NCBI RefSeq assembly: GCF_012911975.1
Contig: NZ_SMDQ01000030.1
Location: 1-64,000 of the forward strand
DNA length: 64,000 bases
Direction: 5' to 3'
From: Nodosilinea sp. P-1105
GTDB lineage: Bacteria; Cyanobacteriota; Cyanobacteriia; Phormidesmidales; Phormidesmidaceae
In this document: in pieces, positions 51,668 through 61,052 of the stretch
Numbering within the stretch: position 1 is the first letter of the stretch
How the letters are laid out: each line of letters opens with the position of its first letter
Made by a program: the position numbers and the translations under genes
The notes under the pieces: generated by a model
Databases searched by the model: none
What the model saw: only the letters and a program-made list of their open reading frames with translations
What the model was told of the DNA's origin: nothing

Positions 51668-53704
51668 ATGGTTACCACTGTAGAATCCCCGATTCCTGTT
51701 GTTTTTCCCCTGGCGGCGGTCGTTGAGCAGTCGGCCATCAAGATGGCGCTATTGCTGGCGGCAGTGGACCCTGGTTTGGGGGGGGTGGTAATTGCCGGTC
51801 GTCGAGGTACGGCAAAGTCGGTGATGGCCCGGGCGCTGCACCAGTTGCTACCCCCGATTGAGGTGGTAGAAGGCTCCTGCTGCAATACCGACCCCACCAA
51901 TCCCCGCCAGTGGGATGACCAGACCCTAGAGCGATTTAGTCCCGACAGCCCTGATATCCCCACTCGGGTGATCCCGGCCCCCTTTGTGCAGGTGCCCCTG
52001 GGGGTGACCGAAGATCGGCTGCTGGGTTCAGTGGATGTGGCGAAGTCGATCCAGGCGGGGGAAAGTATCTTTCAGCCGGGGCTGCTGGCGGAGGCCCATC
52101 GGGGGGTGCTCTATGTAGATGAAATTAACCTGTTAGATGACCAAATCGCCAACCTGCTGCTGGCCACACTCACCACTCGCCGCAACCAAATAGAGCGGGA
52201 GGGCATTAGCTTCCAACATCCCTGTGAGCCCCTGCTGGTCGCCACCTATAACCCTGAGGAAGGGGTATTGCGAGAGCACCTGCTGGATCGCATTGCCATT
52301 GCCCTGTCCGCCGACGGCGTCATGACGCTAGAAGATCGAGTGGCCGTGGTCGATCAAACGGCCCAATTCGCCGCCGACCCCCAGAGCTTTTTGGCGGGCT
52401 ATGCCGACGAAATGGACGCCCTAAAAACCCAGATTATCTTGGCCCGAGAGTGGCTTAAAGACGTCACCATCAGCCGAGAGCAAGTGCAATACCTGGTCAC
52501 TGAAGCCCTACGGGGGGGTATTCAGGGGCACCGGGCAGAGTTGTTTGCAGTGCGGGTAGCCAAGGCCCATGCCGCCCTTGATGGCCGGGCTACGGTATCT
52601 GCCGACGACCTGCGGGTGGCGGTAGAGCTAGTGATTGTGCCCCGCTCGATGCTGCCCCAAGAGATGCCGGAAGAACCGCCGCCACCGCCACCGCCACCAC
52701 CGACTGACCCAGACCAAGATCCCCAAGATAACCAAGACGACGACACCGATACCGATCAAGAAGAGGAGGATAACCCAGACAACCCCGAAGATAGCCCCCC
52801 CAGCATCCCTGAGGAGTTCGTGTTTGACCCAGAGGGGGTGATTTTAGACCCATCAATGCTGCTGTTTGCCCAAACCATGGGCCGTCAAGGGTCGTCGGGT
52901 CGCCAAAATTTGATCTTTTCTGAGGAACGGGGCCGCTACATCAAGCCGTTTTTGCCCCAAGGCCCTGTCCGCCGGATTGCGGTAGATGCTACCTTACGGG
53001 CCGCGGCCCCCTATCAAAAGGCTCGCCGTCAGCGACAACCCGATCGCCGGGTGATTGTCGAGCAAGGGGATATTCGAGCCAAACGCCTGGCCCGTAAAGC
53101 CGGCTCCTTGATAATTTTCGTGGTGGATGCCTCTGGATCTATGGCCCTAAACCGGATGCAGGCCGCTAAAGGGGCGGTGCTAAACCTACTGACCGAGGCC
53201 TACCAAAACCGCGACCAGGTGGCCCTGATTCCGTTTCGGGGCGAGCAGGCCGAGGTGTTATTGCCCCCTACCCGTTCCATTGCCATGGCCCGCAAGCGGC
53301 TAGAGCGGATGCCCTGCGGCGGTGGTTCGCCCCTGGCCCATGGCTTGACCCAGGCGGTGCGGGTGGGCACCAATGCCCAGCAGTCGGGGGACGTGGGTAG
53401 TGTGGTGATTGTGGCGATTACTGATGGTCGGGGCAATATTCCCCTGGCCCGCTCACTGGGGGAACCCATGGAGGCCGATGAAAAACCCGACATCAAGCAA
53501 GAATTGCTGGAGATCGCTGGCCGGATTCGAGGGGTAGGGTATCAGTTGTTGATCATTGACACTGAGCGCAAGTTTGTCTCTACCGGCTTTGGCAAAGAAT
53601 TGGCTAAGGCCGCTGGAGGCCGCTATTACCAGTTGCCCAAGGCGACGGATCAAGCGATCGCCTCCATGGCCCGAGGCGCGATCGCCGATATGAAGACTGG
53701 GTAA
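51668..53704 (+). CDS. chlD: Magnesium chelatase subunit D
   Basis: This 678-residue subunit works with ChlI and ChlH to insert Mg2+ into protoporphyrin IX, the first committed step of chlorophyll synthesis. The N-terminal AAA+ part has the P-loop GRRGTAKS and a Walker-B-like region [20 protein letters not shown] Pro/Asp/Glu-rich linker (residues about 340-385) follows. The C-terminal von Willebrand A domain has the MIDAS motif [12 protein letters not shown] and, later, AITDGRGNI. The ATG at 51668 gives the normal length. It is followed by the nucleotidyl cyclase 129 bases later. Confidence 0.97.
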   Translation: MVTTVESPIPVVFPLAAVVEQSAIKMALLLAAVDPGLGGVVIAGRRGTAKSVMARALHQLLPPIEVVEGSCCNTDPTNPRQWDDQTLERFSPDSPDIPTRVIPAPFVQVPLGVTEDRLLGSVDVAKSIQAGESIFQPGLLAEAHRGVLYVDEINLLDDQIANLLLATLTTRRNQIEREGISFQHPCEPLLVATYNPEEGVLREHLLDRIAIALSADGVMTLEDRVAVVDQTAQFAADPQSFLAGYADEMDALKTQIILAREWLKDVTISREQVQYLVTEALRGGIQGHRAELFAVRVAKAHAALDGRATVSADDLRVAVELVIVPRSMLPQEMPEEPPPPPPPPPTDPDQDPQDNQDDDTDTDQEEEDNPDNPEDSPPSIPEEFVFDPEGVILDPSMLLFAQTMGRQGSSGRQNLIFSEERGRYIKPFLPQGPVRRIAVDATLRAAAPYQKARRQRQPDRRVIVEQGDIRAKRLARKAGSLIIFVVDASGSMALNRMQAAKGAVLNLLTEAYQNRDQVALIPFRGEQAEVLLPPTRSIAMARKRLERMPCGGGSPLAHGLTQAVRVGTNAQQSGDVGSVVIVAITDGRGNIPLARSLGEPMEADEKPDIKQELLEIAGRIRGVGYQLLIIDTERKFVSTGFGKELAKAAGGRYYQLPKATDQAIASMARGAIADMKTG

Positions 53705-53833
53705 AGCTGAGGATTCTGTCCCTGACTATAGCGTGTCCCAGCAACTAAGCGGGCAATCTTAGGGGGTACTGGCGAAGGTATCTGCCGTTTGTCCAGACCT
53801 ATGGTTAATTGCTGTGCACCACCCCAAGTCTTC

Positions 53834-55684
53834 ATGGAACGTCGCGTGTCATCGCTATCTCACGGCCAGCGGCTCTTAGCCGCCATTATGGTTACCGATG
53901 CCGTTGGGTTTAGCGCTCGCATGTCGATGGATGAAGGGCTAACCCTGCGGCTGATTGATCAAGACCTCACTGTGATTGCCGACACCTGTGAAGCCTTTGG
54001 CGGCACCGTGCTGAAATCCACCGGAGATGGTCTGTTGATGTACTTCCTCAGTGCCGTGGAGGCGGTCTCCTGTGGGTTGGAGATGCAACGACGGCTGATT
54101 GAGCAAACCAGCGGGCTAGACCCCACCCAGTATCTGGATCACCGCATTGGCATTCACCTAGGGGATATTCTGGTGAGTGAGCAGGATGTGATGGGCAATG
54201 GAGTGAATATTACCGCCCGGCTACAGACCTATGCGAAACCCAGGGGACTGTGCGTTTCCCAAACCATTTATGACGTGGTGAAGGCCCGTTTAGTGCTACA
54301 CGCCACATTTTTAGGCCCGTTACACCTAAAAAATATCCAGGAACCTGTACCCGCCTACCAACTGGCGCTGGACCCCGAAGCCCTAGAGACCGACCAGCCG
54401 TTGACTGGGGCAGAGGGTGGCTGCACCCTGCCGATGACAGCAGAGGGATTACTGTCGGTTGCAGTGCGTAACCTATCCACCGATCACCACAGCCTGCGGA
54501 TTAAAAAGCTGGTGTTTGCCACCTATCAACAGGCTTGGGAAAACGACCCCAAAGTACTAGAGCAATTTGATTTGCGATCGCTGTTGGTTCACCTCCAGCA
54601 GCGCTACCCCAGCCTAGAGGAGCTAGAAGAGCAGCTAGAGCAAGTGGTGATGGGGCTGAATCGTCCTGATCTGTACAGCGATATTGCCGCCACAGTATTA
54701 CGTCAAGTTCAGCCCTGGTACCTGCGATCGCCAGATGTCACCGACGATGCAGCCAGCTGCGATGACGAGCCCACCCAAATCACCATTCGCACCCTAGAGG
54801 AGCGCTGCCGCACCGCCGCCAGGCAGATCAGTCAAAGTCCAGAATCCCTGAGAATGCGTAAGTTGCTCTACTGCCTCTGCCACAATGCCTGGGAAAACAA
54901 CCCCACAGTACTGCACCAAATTGATTTACCCACCCTGGTCCAGGAAACCCTAAACCTAGTCCCGACTAATCAGGATGTGCGCTACCACCTCAGCCGCATC
55001 CTCAAACATCTAAATCGTCGAAGCCTCTACACCCAGGTGGCCAACGAACTATTGAGCTATATGCAGCCGCTGTATGCCAGCCAAACGGGGGCAGCGCAAC
55101 TTTCTGATGGCGACTCCCCAGCCCCTGAAGCTGCTCTAGCCACCCTACATAGAGATTCCTCTGGGGAGACGATGGTCACTCGAATTGCCCCTTCTCCCCC
55201 AGTGGAATTCACCACCCTCCACGCCGACCTGTCTAACCCGGCGGTGGCCCCGACGGTGGTTCAACCTGTGGCGGCGATGGCCCCAAAACAAGGGCGCTCC
55301 ACTCTGTTTGATTTGCGCCTAGAGATCATTCAGTACACTAGCCCCCTACGGGCGAAAATTCTCCTATACTCCTGTTTGCATGGTCCCTTTGGCTACACTC
55401 GACAAGACTGGTCACAGTTAAAACGCTGCACCCTCGATAGCCTGCTGCGTCAAGTGTTCGACTACTGCCCCAGCTACGCCGATTTAGACAGTAAACTGAC
55501 GATCATCGCCCGCTGTTTAGGCCAGGATGCCCCCATGGAACAGGTGGCCGGGTCCATTGTTCAAGCCATGCGAGCTTACTATCCAGCCGATCCTGAGGCG
55601 GCTTTCGTGCCCGCTGCTGTGTCCCATGGGACTACCCATGGCGCAGCAGGGGTAGTCCATTCTACGCCTGTGTCTCTGGCCTAA
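53834..55684 (+). CDS. Class III nucleotidyl cyclase with three C-terminal helical repeats
   Basis: This 616-residue protein has an N-terminal class III cyclase domain (residues about 12-175). Visible catalytic residues are the metal Asp22 (VTDAVGFS), Lys61 and Asp65 (LKSTGDGLLMY), and Asn125 with Arg129 (NGVNITARLQ). It should therefore make cAMP or cGMP. The C-terminal 400 residues hold three related helical units of about 80-90 residues, at about 205-297, 320-416 and 490-585. Each has LRxxKLLYxxxxxAWENxPxVLxQxDL, a middle L/H-rich helix and an end like YxxVAxxVLxxxQPxY. I know no named domain for these. The start at 53834 is chosen; the frame opens at 53789. Genes 55710 and 56718 follow closely. 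Confidence 0.88.
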   Translation: MERRVSSLSHGQRLLAAIMVTDAVGFSARMSMDEGLTLRLIDQDLTVIADTCEAFGGTVLKSTGDGLLMYFLSAVEAVSCGLEMQRRLIEQTSGLDPTQYLDHRIGIHLGDILVSEQDVMGNGVNITARLQTYAKPRGLCVSQTIYDVVKARLVLHATFLGPLHLKNIQEPVPAYQLALDPEALETDQPLTGAEGGCTLPMTAEGLLSVAVRNLSTDHHSLRIKKLVFATYQQAWENDPKVLEQFDLRSLLVHLQQRYPSLEELEEQLEQVVMGLNRPDLYSDIAATVLRQVQPWYLRSPDVTDDAASCDDEPTQITIRTLEERCRTAARQISQSPESLRMRKLLYCLCHNAWENNPTVLHQIDLPTLVQETLNLVPTNQDVRYHLSRILKHLNRRSLYTQVANELLSYMQPLYASQTGAAQLSDGDSPAPEAALATLHRDSSGETMVTRIAPSPPVEFTTLHADLSNPAVAPTVVQPVAAMAPKQGRSTLFDLRLEIIQYTSPLRAKILLYSCLHGPFGYTRQDWSQLKRCTLDSLLRQVFDYCPSYADLDSKLTIIARCLGQDAPMEQVAGSIVQAMRAYYPADPEAAFVPAAVSHGTTHGAAGVVHSTPVSLA

Positions 55685-55709
55685 TTCCTTGGGGGCGATC
55701 CCGAAACCT

Positions 55710-56702
55710 ATGAACGCAACCGAACTACTTGATGCTTACGCCCGGGGGGAAACCGACTTTAGGGGCAGTACCCTAGTGGGCATTGACCTGGCGGGGGCCG
55801 ATTTAATTGGGGCTAACTTAGCTCAGGCGGACCTGGAAAATGCCAACCTGATGCTGGCCTTTTTAAACCGGGCTCACTTGCGTCAGGCTAACTTATCTCG
55901 GGCTTGTTTAGCCGGGGCTAACCTCAACCAAGCGAATTTATCGGCGGCCATCTTACAGGATGCGGACCTGCATGGGGCCAGCTTGCAGGGGGCAGACTTG
56001 CGCAGTGCGGTTATGACCCTGGCGGATTTGCTTGACACCAACTTACTCGGGGCCGACCTGCGCAATGCGGATTTGAGTGGGGCCAATTTAACTGGAGCTT
56101 GTTTGCGGGGGGCTAACCTGCGCCAAGAAAACCGGAAGTATGCCGCCAATCTGCGGGGGGCTAACCTGCGCCTGGTGGACCTGCGGGGCACTAACCTATC
56201 TGGAGCGGATCTGGCCCATGTGGATTTGAGTCAGGCGAATTTGAGCGAAGCCATTTTGCGGGATGCGAATCTGCGGGGGGCTAACCTGGAAGGGGCGCTG
56301 TTAAGACATGCCAACCTCAGTGATGTGGATCTCAGTGGCAGCAACCTGAATAATACGGACCTGACCCACTGCCGCTTCAACCGAGGTAACCTGTCCCAGG
56401 CCAGCTTGAACCACGCTATGGCCCGGGGGGCAGACTTTAGCGATACCCAAATGGCCCAGGCCCAAGCCAACTATGCCGACCTGTTTGAAAGCCGCCTGAC
56501 CCGGGCCGACCTGGCACGGATTAGTTTACGGGGTGCCAATTTGCAGAAAGCTTTGCTGGTGGATGCCTATCTGGGGCGGGCCGATCTGACCGATGCAGAT
56601 CTGCGCCAGGCGGTGTTAGAGCGAGCCGAAATTAGCAGCACGACGATGACCCATAGCCGCCTGGACGGAACTACAATGCCTGATGGTACGATCCATCCGT
56701 GA
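55710..56702 (+). CDS. Pentapeptide-repeat protein
   Basis: This 330-residue protein consists almost wholly of A(D/N)LXX pentapeptides from residue about 15 to 325 (GADLIGANLAQADLENANLMLAFLNRAHLRQANL...). They are briefly interrupted near RQENRKYAANLRG. It is expected to form a long right-handed beta helix in the cytosol, since no signal peptide is visible. The start at 55710 (MNATELLDAYARGETDFRG) follows the cyclase stop by 25 bases, and the next gene starts 15 bases after its stop. Function is unknown; the operon suggests a role linked to cyclic-nucleotide signalling. Confidence 0.92.
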   Translation: MNATELLDAYARGETDFRGSTLVGIDLAGADLIGANLAQADLENANLMLAFLNRAHLRQANLSRACLAGANLNQANLSAAILQDADLHGASLQGADLRSAVMTLADLLDTNLLGADLRNADLSGANLTGACLRGANLRQENRKYAANLRGANLRLVDLRGTNLSGADLAHVDLSQANLSEAILRDANLRGANLEGALLRHANLSDVDLSGSNLNNTDLTHCRFNRGNLSQASLNHAMARGADFSDTQMAQAQANYADLFESRLTRADLARISLRGANLQKALLVDAYLGRADLTDADLRQAVLERAEISSTTMTHSRLDGTTMPDGTIHP

Positions 56703-56717
56703 CCTGAGGTAGCGGCT

Positions 56718-57860
56718 GTGAATCGAAATCTAAAGCAATTTCGGCAGAACCTTAGAAAGAAGTGGCAGTATTGCCGCAGCATGGGCAGCTTTCTGGCGTT
56801 TCGAGTGGGGAGTGAGGGACGACTGGCGATCGCGCAGTTACAGCGGGTTTACCCCCACGATCGCCGCCGCGTCAGTCTAGACGCCTTCAATAAAACCCGC
56901 CTAGAGCTGATGGAGGAATCACAGCTGAGTTGGTCTTACCTGGTGCTGGTGGTAGGCTCTTGCATTATCGCCAGCCTGGGATTGCTGGCCAACAGTGCAG
57001 CGGTGATTATTGGGGCGATGTTGATTGCCCCGCTGATGCTACCGATTCGCGGGGCCGCCTTCGGTATTTTAGAAGCGGATCGAGAGCTGATTCGAGCCAG
57101 CTTGTGGGCCCTGGCAGTGGGCTCGATATTGTCAATTTTGATTGCCGCTGGCCTGGCCTCGGTCAGCGGGGTGGCCCAGTTTGGCAGCGAGGTGTGGGGA
57201 CGCACCCAGCCCACCCTGCTAGATTTGGGGATTGCGGTGACCGCCGGAGCCCTGGCCGGGGTGGCCAAGGTAGAGCCCAAGCTGTCGAGTACGGTGGCCG
57301 GCACGGCGATCGCCGTGGCCCTGATGCCACCGGTTTGTACCGTTGGCCTGTGGTTGGCCCAGGGCAATATGGAACTCACCTGGGGGGCATTACTGCTGTA
57401 TCTGACTAACCTGTTTGGGATTACGTTGGCCTGTATGGCGGCCTTTGTGTTGATGGGCTATTCCCCCCTCTACCAGGCCCAGCGGCCCCTTAGCATTACC
57501 CTGTTGTTTACGGCCCTGTTGGTGGTCCCTCTGGGGGGTAGCACCGTGCAACTGCTGCGGCAAAACCAACTAGAAGCCAGTGTCAAAACTGCCCTGGTAG
57601 ATGGCACCATTACCTTTCAGCGGCTGCGCCTGATTGACATGAGCACCAACTGGGTGGTCACCCCACCAGAGGTATCGCTGGCGGTGTATGCCGATGAGCC
57701 CGTGTCGGTGAAGCAGGTGCAGCTGTTAGAAGAGTTTTTAGCCCAGAATCTGAGACAACCCTTTAAGCTCAAGTTTTTTGTCAGTCAGGTGGAACAGGTT
57801 ACCAGCGATCCCCCCGATGCTGAGGATCCGGCTGAAGGAGAATGGCAGGGGGCTGACTAG
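56718..57860 (+). CDS. DUF389 membrane protein
   Basis: This 380-residue inner-membrane protein belongs to the DUF389 family. It has at least five hydrophobic helices between residues 70 and 285 (SYLVLVVGSCIIASLGLLANSAAVIIGAMLIAPLMLPI; LWALAVGSILSILIAAGLAS; LLDLGIAVTAGALAGVAKVEP; ITLLFTALLVVPLGGSTVQLL). The GAMLIAPLMLPI and GTAIAVALMPPVCTVGL segments are characteristic. Function is unknown. It begins with GTG at 56718, 15 bases after the pentapeptide gene, and ends with a C-terminal cytosolic or periplasmic domain. Co-operon with the cyclase is inferred. Confidence 0.88.
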   Translation: MNRNLKQFRQNLRKKWQYCRSMGSFLAFRVGSEGRLAIAQLQRVYPHDRRRVSLDAFNKTRLELMEESQLSWSYLVLVVGSCIIASLGLLANSAAVIIGAMLIAPLMLPIRGAAFGILEADRELIRASLWALAVGSILSILIAAGLASVSGVAQFGSEVWGRTQPTLLDLGIAVTAGALAGVAKVEPKLSSTVAGTAIAVALMPPVCTVGLWLAQGNMELTWGALLLYLTNLFGITLACMAAFVLMGYSPLYQAQRPLSITLLFTALLVVPLGGSTVQLLRQNQLEASVKTALVDGTITFQRLRLIDMSTNWVVTPPEVSLAVYADEPVSVKQVQLLEEFLAQNLRQPFKLKFFVSQVEQVTSDPPDAEDPAEGEWQGAD

Positions 57861-58385
57861 GGCAGAAAGCAGAAGGTAGTAGAGCAGAAGGTAGTAGAGC
57901 TTTGCTCGTGCGTAGCAGGCAGAAGGCAGATTAGCCGCTGAGCTAAGGATTAGAGCATCGGTACAGTATGCAAGATCCCAGGGTTCTTAGACTGGTTAGC
58001 CCGGAATTTTGGGATATCCCAGGGTAGAACCCCCCTAAGGAAACAGTGCTCCGATCGTAGGGTGGGCTCTGCCCACCAGCCCCAGGAACTGCCGTCACCG
58101 GGTTTCTTCCTGCTCCATCGAAGGGCACCGCCGTTAGTCAACCGCTGGGATCTGTACCGGCGTTCTAAACGTCTAAGGCTTAAAGCAGAAACCCTCTGAA
58201 GAGGGTGGGTAACGAAGTTCCTAGTCTGCTTTAGCAGACTTTGGCTATGAGCCAGGCAGTTCACTCCCTGGTGGTTATGGCTTTTGCTATAGTTTGCGGT
58301 AGAGTTTGCCCAGGGACCAAGACCGCAGGCATGATTGTGCTGGTCAGACTTGTGCCAGTCAGACTATTGAGGACACAGACGTCAT
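57861..58385. repeat. Intergenic region rich in dispersed repeats
   Basis: This 525-base gap has no gene. It contains AGAAGGTAGTAGAGC tandem pairs (57871-57905). A repeat element runs from 57951 to 58167, with inverted ends TAGAGCATCGGTACAG and CTGTACCGGCGTTCTA. Inside it a GTAGGGTGGGC palindrome (near 58060) is related to 45848. A tight palindrome AGTCTGCT-TT-AGCAGACT lies at 58223-58240. Several of these families also occur at 2961, 19435 and 45848. Confidence 0.65.
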
Positions 58386-60038
58386 ATGGTGAAACGATGG
58401 CCAGGGCTCGGCACTTTCGGATCACGGTCAATGGCTCAGGTCGCCTGGTGGATTGGCGGCCTGGGTAGCTCCATAGCCTTGGCACTGCCGGTGCTAGCGC
58501 TGTCAGAATCCACCGGTCCCCAGGGGATTGATGCCCAGCGGCTGCACCATCAGCCCTACGCCCTTACCGGGGATAAAGTTGCCATTGGCCAGGTGGAAAT
58601 TGGTCGGCCCAGCCAATTTGGGCTGGACAAAATTGCCTTTGAAGAGATGCCTGTGGTGGTGCAGCGAGTACTGTTGTTGGATGAGTGGGCCAGGGCTGAC
58701 GAATTTGTCGATAGTCACGCTAACAATGTGGCCAGCGTCATGATCAGTCAGGATAAACGGCTGACGGGGGTAGCCCCCGATGCCCGCCTGTATTCTGGAG
58801 CGGTGGGCCCCTTGGATGGGGACAGCGCCCAACCCCAGGAATGTTTGGTGGCCCAGGCGGTGGCACTGCAAAATGGCGGGGACGTGCGCACCATTAACTT
58901 TAGCTTTGGGGAACCCTTGAGCCGAGACCCCAGGCCTAACCCGGTGTTAGATGGCAATGCCCTACTCACCCAGTGTATTGATTGGTCGGCCCGGGTGCAC
59001 CAGACCCTCTATGTGATTGCGGGTAACCAAGGGCTGGGGGGCATTCCCATCCCCACCGATAACTTTAATGGCATTAATGTGGCCTTCTCCCGCCAGGTGG
59101 ATGGACGATTTACCAAGGTGGACCTAGCCAACCTGGGCAGTGAACCGACGGTGCGCTCCCGTCGCTCCCCTGTGTATGAGAGTAACGAGGGGCCGCGGCG
59201 GTCCATTAGTCTGGTGGCCCCCGGCAGCGATATTGAGTTGATTGACCCCGATGGCCGAGCCCGTACCACCAGCGGCAGTAGCTTTGCCTCTCCCCATGTG
59301 GTTGGCACCATTGCCCTGTTACAGCAATTGGTAGACCGGCAGTTTCGGGCGGGGGTGCCCCATTGGCCCCTGGAGGGACGTCACCCGATGGTGATGAAAG
59401 CGGTGCTGTTAAATTCTGCTGATAAGCTCAAGGATGAAGGGGATGGCCAGCGTCTGGGCATGGGGCGGACATTGCTAGATAAGGCGAACCGCACCTGGGT
59501 GGAGTCGGATGCCTACCGCGATCGCGCCATTCCTCTGCACAGCGACATGGGCACAGGGCACTTGAATGCCTATCGGGCGTATCAGCAACTCTTGCCCGGC
59601 GCCTTTGGCCCCGAGCAAACCATTCCCCCTATCGGCTGGAACTATGCCACCCTTGATCGCCCTGGTGCCGCCGGAGAAACGGTCCACGACTACGTGTTTG
59701 ATACCCCCCTACAGGAGGGCAGCTATCTGTCGGCAACCCTAACCTGGGAGCGGGTGGTGGAGTTGGTAGACCAGAATAACAACGGGCTCTATGAGATGGG
59801 GGAAACGTTTAAAGATAAAGGTCTCAACAACCTCGATCTTTACCTGATGCCCGCTGACACAGACGATATCAACCAGAGCATCTGGTCTTCGGTGAGTGAG
59901 GTGGACAGCGTTGAACACATTTTTTATCAAATTCCGGAAACAGGGCGGTACAAACTGAGAGTTATCTATCAGCAGTCGGTGCATGCCGAACCCGTCCAAC
60001 CCTATGCCCTAGCCTGGTGGGCGGTGCCTGCCCCTTAG
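58386..60038 (+). CDS. S8 subtilase-like protein with Glu in place of catalytic Asp
   Basis: This 550-residue protein has a signal-like N-terminus (WWIGGLGSSIALALPVLALS) and a subtilisin-fold domain. The motifs around His111 (DSHANNVASVM), Asn214 (VIAGNQG) and Ser299 (SGSSFASPHVVGT) match the catalytic His, oxyanion Asn and nucleophile. The segment at the usual Asp reads KVAIGQVEIGRP, so Glu71 stands where Asp is normal. Activity is therefore uncertain or altered. The C-terminal 150 residues form a beta domain of the pre-protein P type (YLSATLTWERVVELVDQNNNG ... NLDLYLMP). It is followed 46 bases later by a lipase gene. Confidence 0.85.
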   Translation: MVKRWPGLGTFGSRSMAQVAWWIGGLGSSIALALPVLALSESTGPQGIDAQRLHHQPYALTGDKVAIGQVEIGRPSQFGLDKIAFEEMPVVVQRVLLLDEWARADEFVDSHANNVASVMISQDKRLTGVAPDARLYSGAVGPLDGDSAQPQECLVAQAVALQNGGDVRTINFSFGEPLSRDPRPNPVLDGNALLTQCIDWSARVHQTLYVIAGNQGLGGIPIPTDNFNGINVAFSRQVDGRFTKVDLANLGSEPTVRSRRSPVYESNEGPRRSISLVAPGSDIELIDPDGRARTTSGSSFASPHVVGTIALLQQLVDRQFRAGVPHWPLEGRHPMVMKAVLLNSADKLKDEGDGQRLGMGRTLLDKANRTWVESDAYRDRAIPLHSDMGTGHLNAYRAYQQLLPGAFGPEQTIPPIGWNYATLDRPGAAGETVHDYVFDTPLQEGSYLSATLTWERVVELVDQNNNGLYEMGETFKDKGLNNLDLYLMPADTDDINQSIWSSVSEVDSVEHIFYQIPETGRYKLRVIYQQSVHAEPVQPYALAWWAVPAP

Positions 60039-60084
60039 GTGGTGGCCTGGGGAAATACCACACCTCTTCCGGAGATAGATTGTC

Positions 60085-60798
60085 ATGGTTGACTTTGCCC
60101 TTGCCCTCAGATGTGCTCGCCTCTGCCAAGAAATTTATCGCGACTTTTCTGGGTTGCGATTTTCTGACTACCCGGATATAGACCCCCTGTTTGTTGAAAG
60201 TCAGGACAATGGGTTTACCGATACCCAGGTGGCGGTACTGAACCAGGTGAACAGCGATCGCATGTATGTGGTTTTTCGCGGCTCTGATAAATCGATCGAC
60301 TGGGTCAACAACTTCCAATTCCGCCAACAAATTTACCCTTACAAAGACGGTAACCCGACCGTTAGGTTTCACCAGGGATTCATGATGGCCTACTTTGCGG
60401 TACGGCAGGTGCTGCTGGAGGTAATGGATAAGTTTGACGGTCAGCGGGTGATTGTCACCGGCCATAGCCTGGGGGGCGCCCTGGCCACCATTGCTGCCCT
60501 GGATTTACAGTACAACCTGGGACAAAAGCGCCACTTGGGTTTCGAGGTCTATTCCTTTGGTGCCCCCCGGGTGGGTAACCAGGCAATGGTGGACTCCTAC
60601 AATCGCCGGATTCCCCTAAGTTATCGCTTTGTCAATGGCTGGGACATTGTCACCCGCATCCCTCGGGAGTGGCAGGGGTTTGCCCATGTGGACGCGGCCT
60701 ATCACCTGGGTTCGCGCCTGACCTGGCAGGTGGTTAGCCGCCGCTTTAGCGATCACGCGATTACGGCCTACATCGATGGCCTAGAGGCGGAAATGTAG
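60085..60798 (+). CDS. Class 3 lipase family protein
   Basis: This 237-residue alpha/beta hydrolase has the class 3 lipase start and the nucleophile elbow VTGHSLGGALATIAALDL with Ser128. The likely triad partners are Asp187 (NGWDIVTRIP) and His224 (RFSDHAITAYI). The oxyanion region is YVVFRGSDKSIDWVNN. There is no signal peptide, so it may act on internal lipids. It follows the subtilase by 46 bases on the same strand, suggesting co-transcription. Confidence 0.92.
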   Translation: MVDFALALRCARLCQEIYRDFSGLRFSDYPDIDPLFVESQDNGFTDTQVAVLNQVNSDRMYVVFRGSDKSIDWVNNFQFRQQIYPYKDGNPTVRFHQGFMMAYFAVRQVLLEVMDKFDGQRVIVTGHSLGGALATIAALDLQYNLGQKRHLGFEVYSFGAPRVGNQAMVDSYNRRIPLSYRFVNGWDIVTRIPREWQGFAHVDAAYHLGSRLTWQVVSRRFSDHAITAYIDGLEAEM

Positions 60799-61008
60799 TC
60801 AGTGCGCGACTGACAGTGACCAGTGGTGCCTGTGGTGACTGGGAGGCGCGATCACCCTCGAAGGTGTTGTCGCTCAGTATTAGCAGACCCTGGCTGCCGC
60901 CGGGTAGGCGCCCAGGGTGATTAAAACAGTGTGGCTGCCGCCTAGATTTCGGTACCATACTGGTGATGACGTTTAAAGATCGCGATCGCGGTCACCCATG
61001 GGGCAAAA

Positions 61009-61045
61009 TCTAGATTGACCTTTGGTCCGACACTGTCAATCTAGA
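61009..61045 (+). promoter_or_regulatory. Perfect hairpin directly before the MscS start
   Basis: The arms TCTAGATTGAC (61009-61019) and GTCAATCTAGA (61035-61045) are exact reverse complements with a 15-nt loop. The stem ends 7 bases before the ATG at 61053, where a ribosome site would lie, and no Shine-Dalgarno motif is free. It could control translation, or be an operator palindrome. Confidence 0.5.
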
Positions 61046-61052
61046 GTCATCG

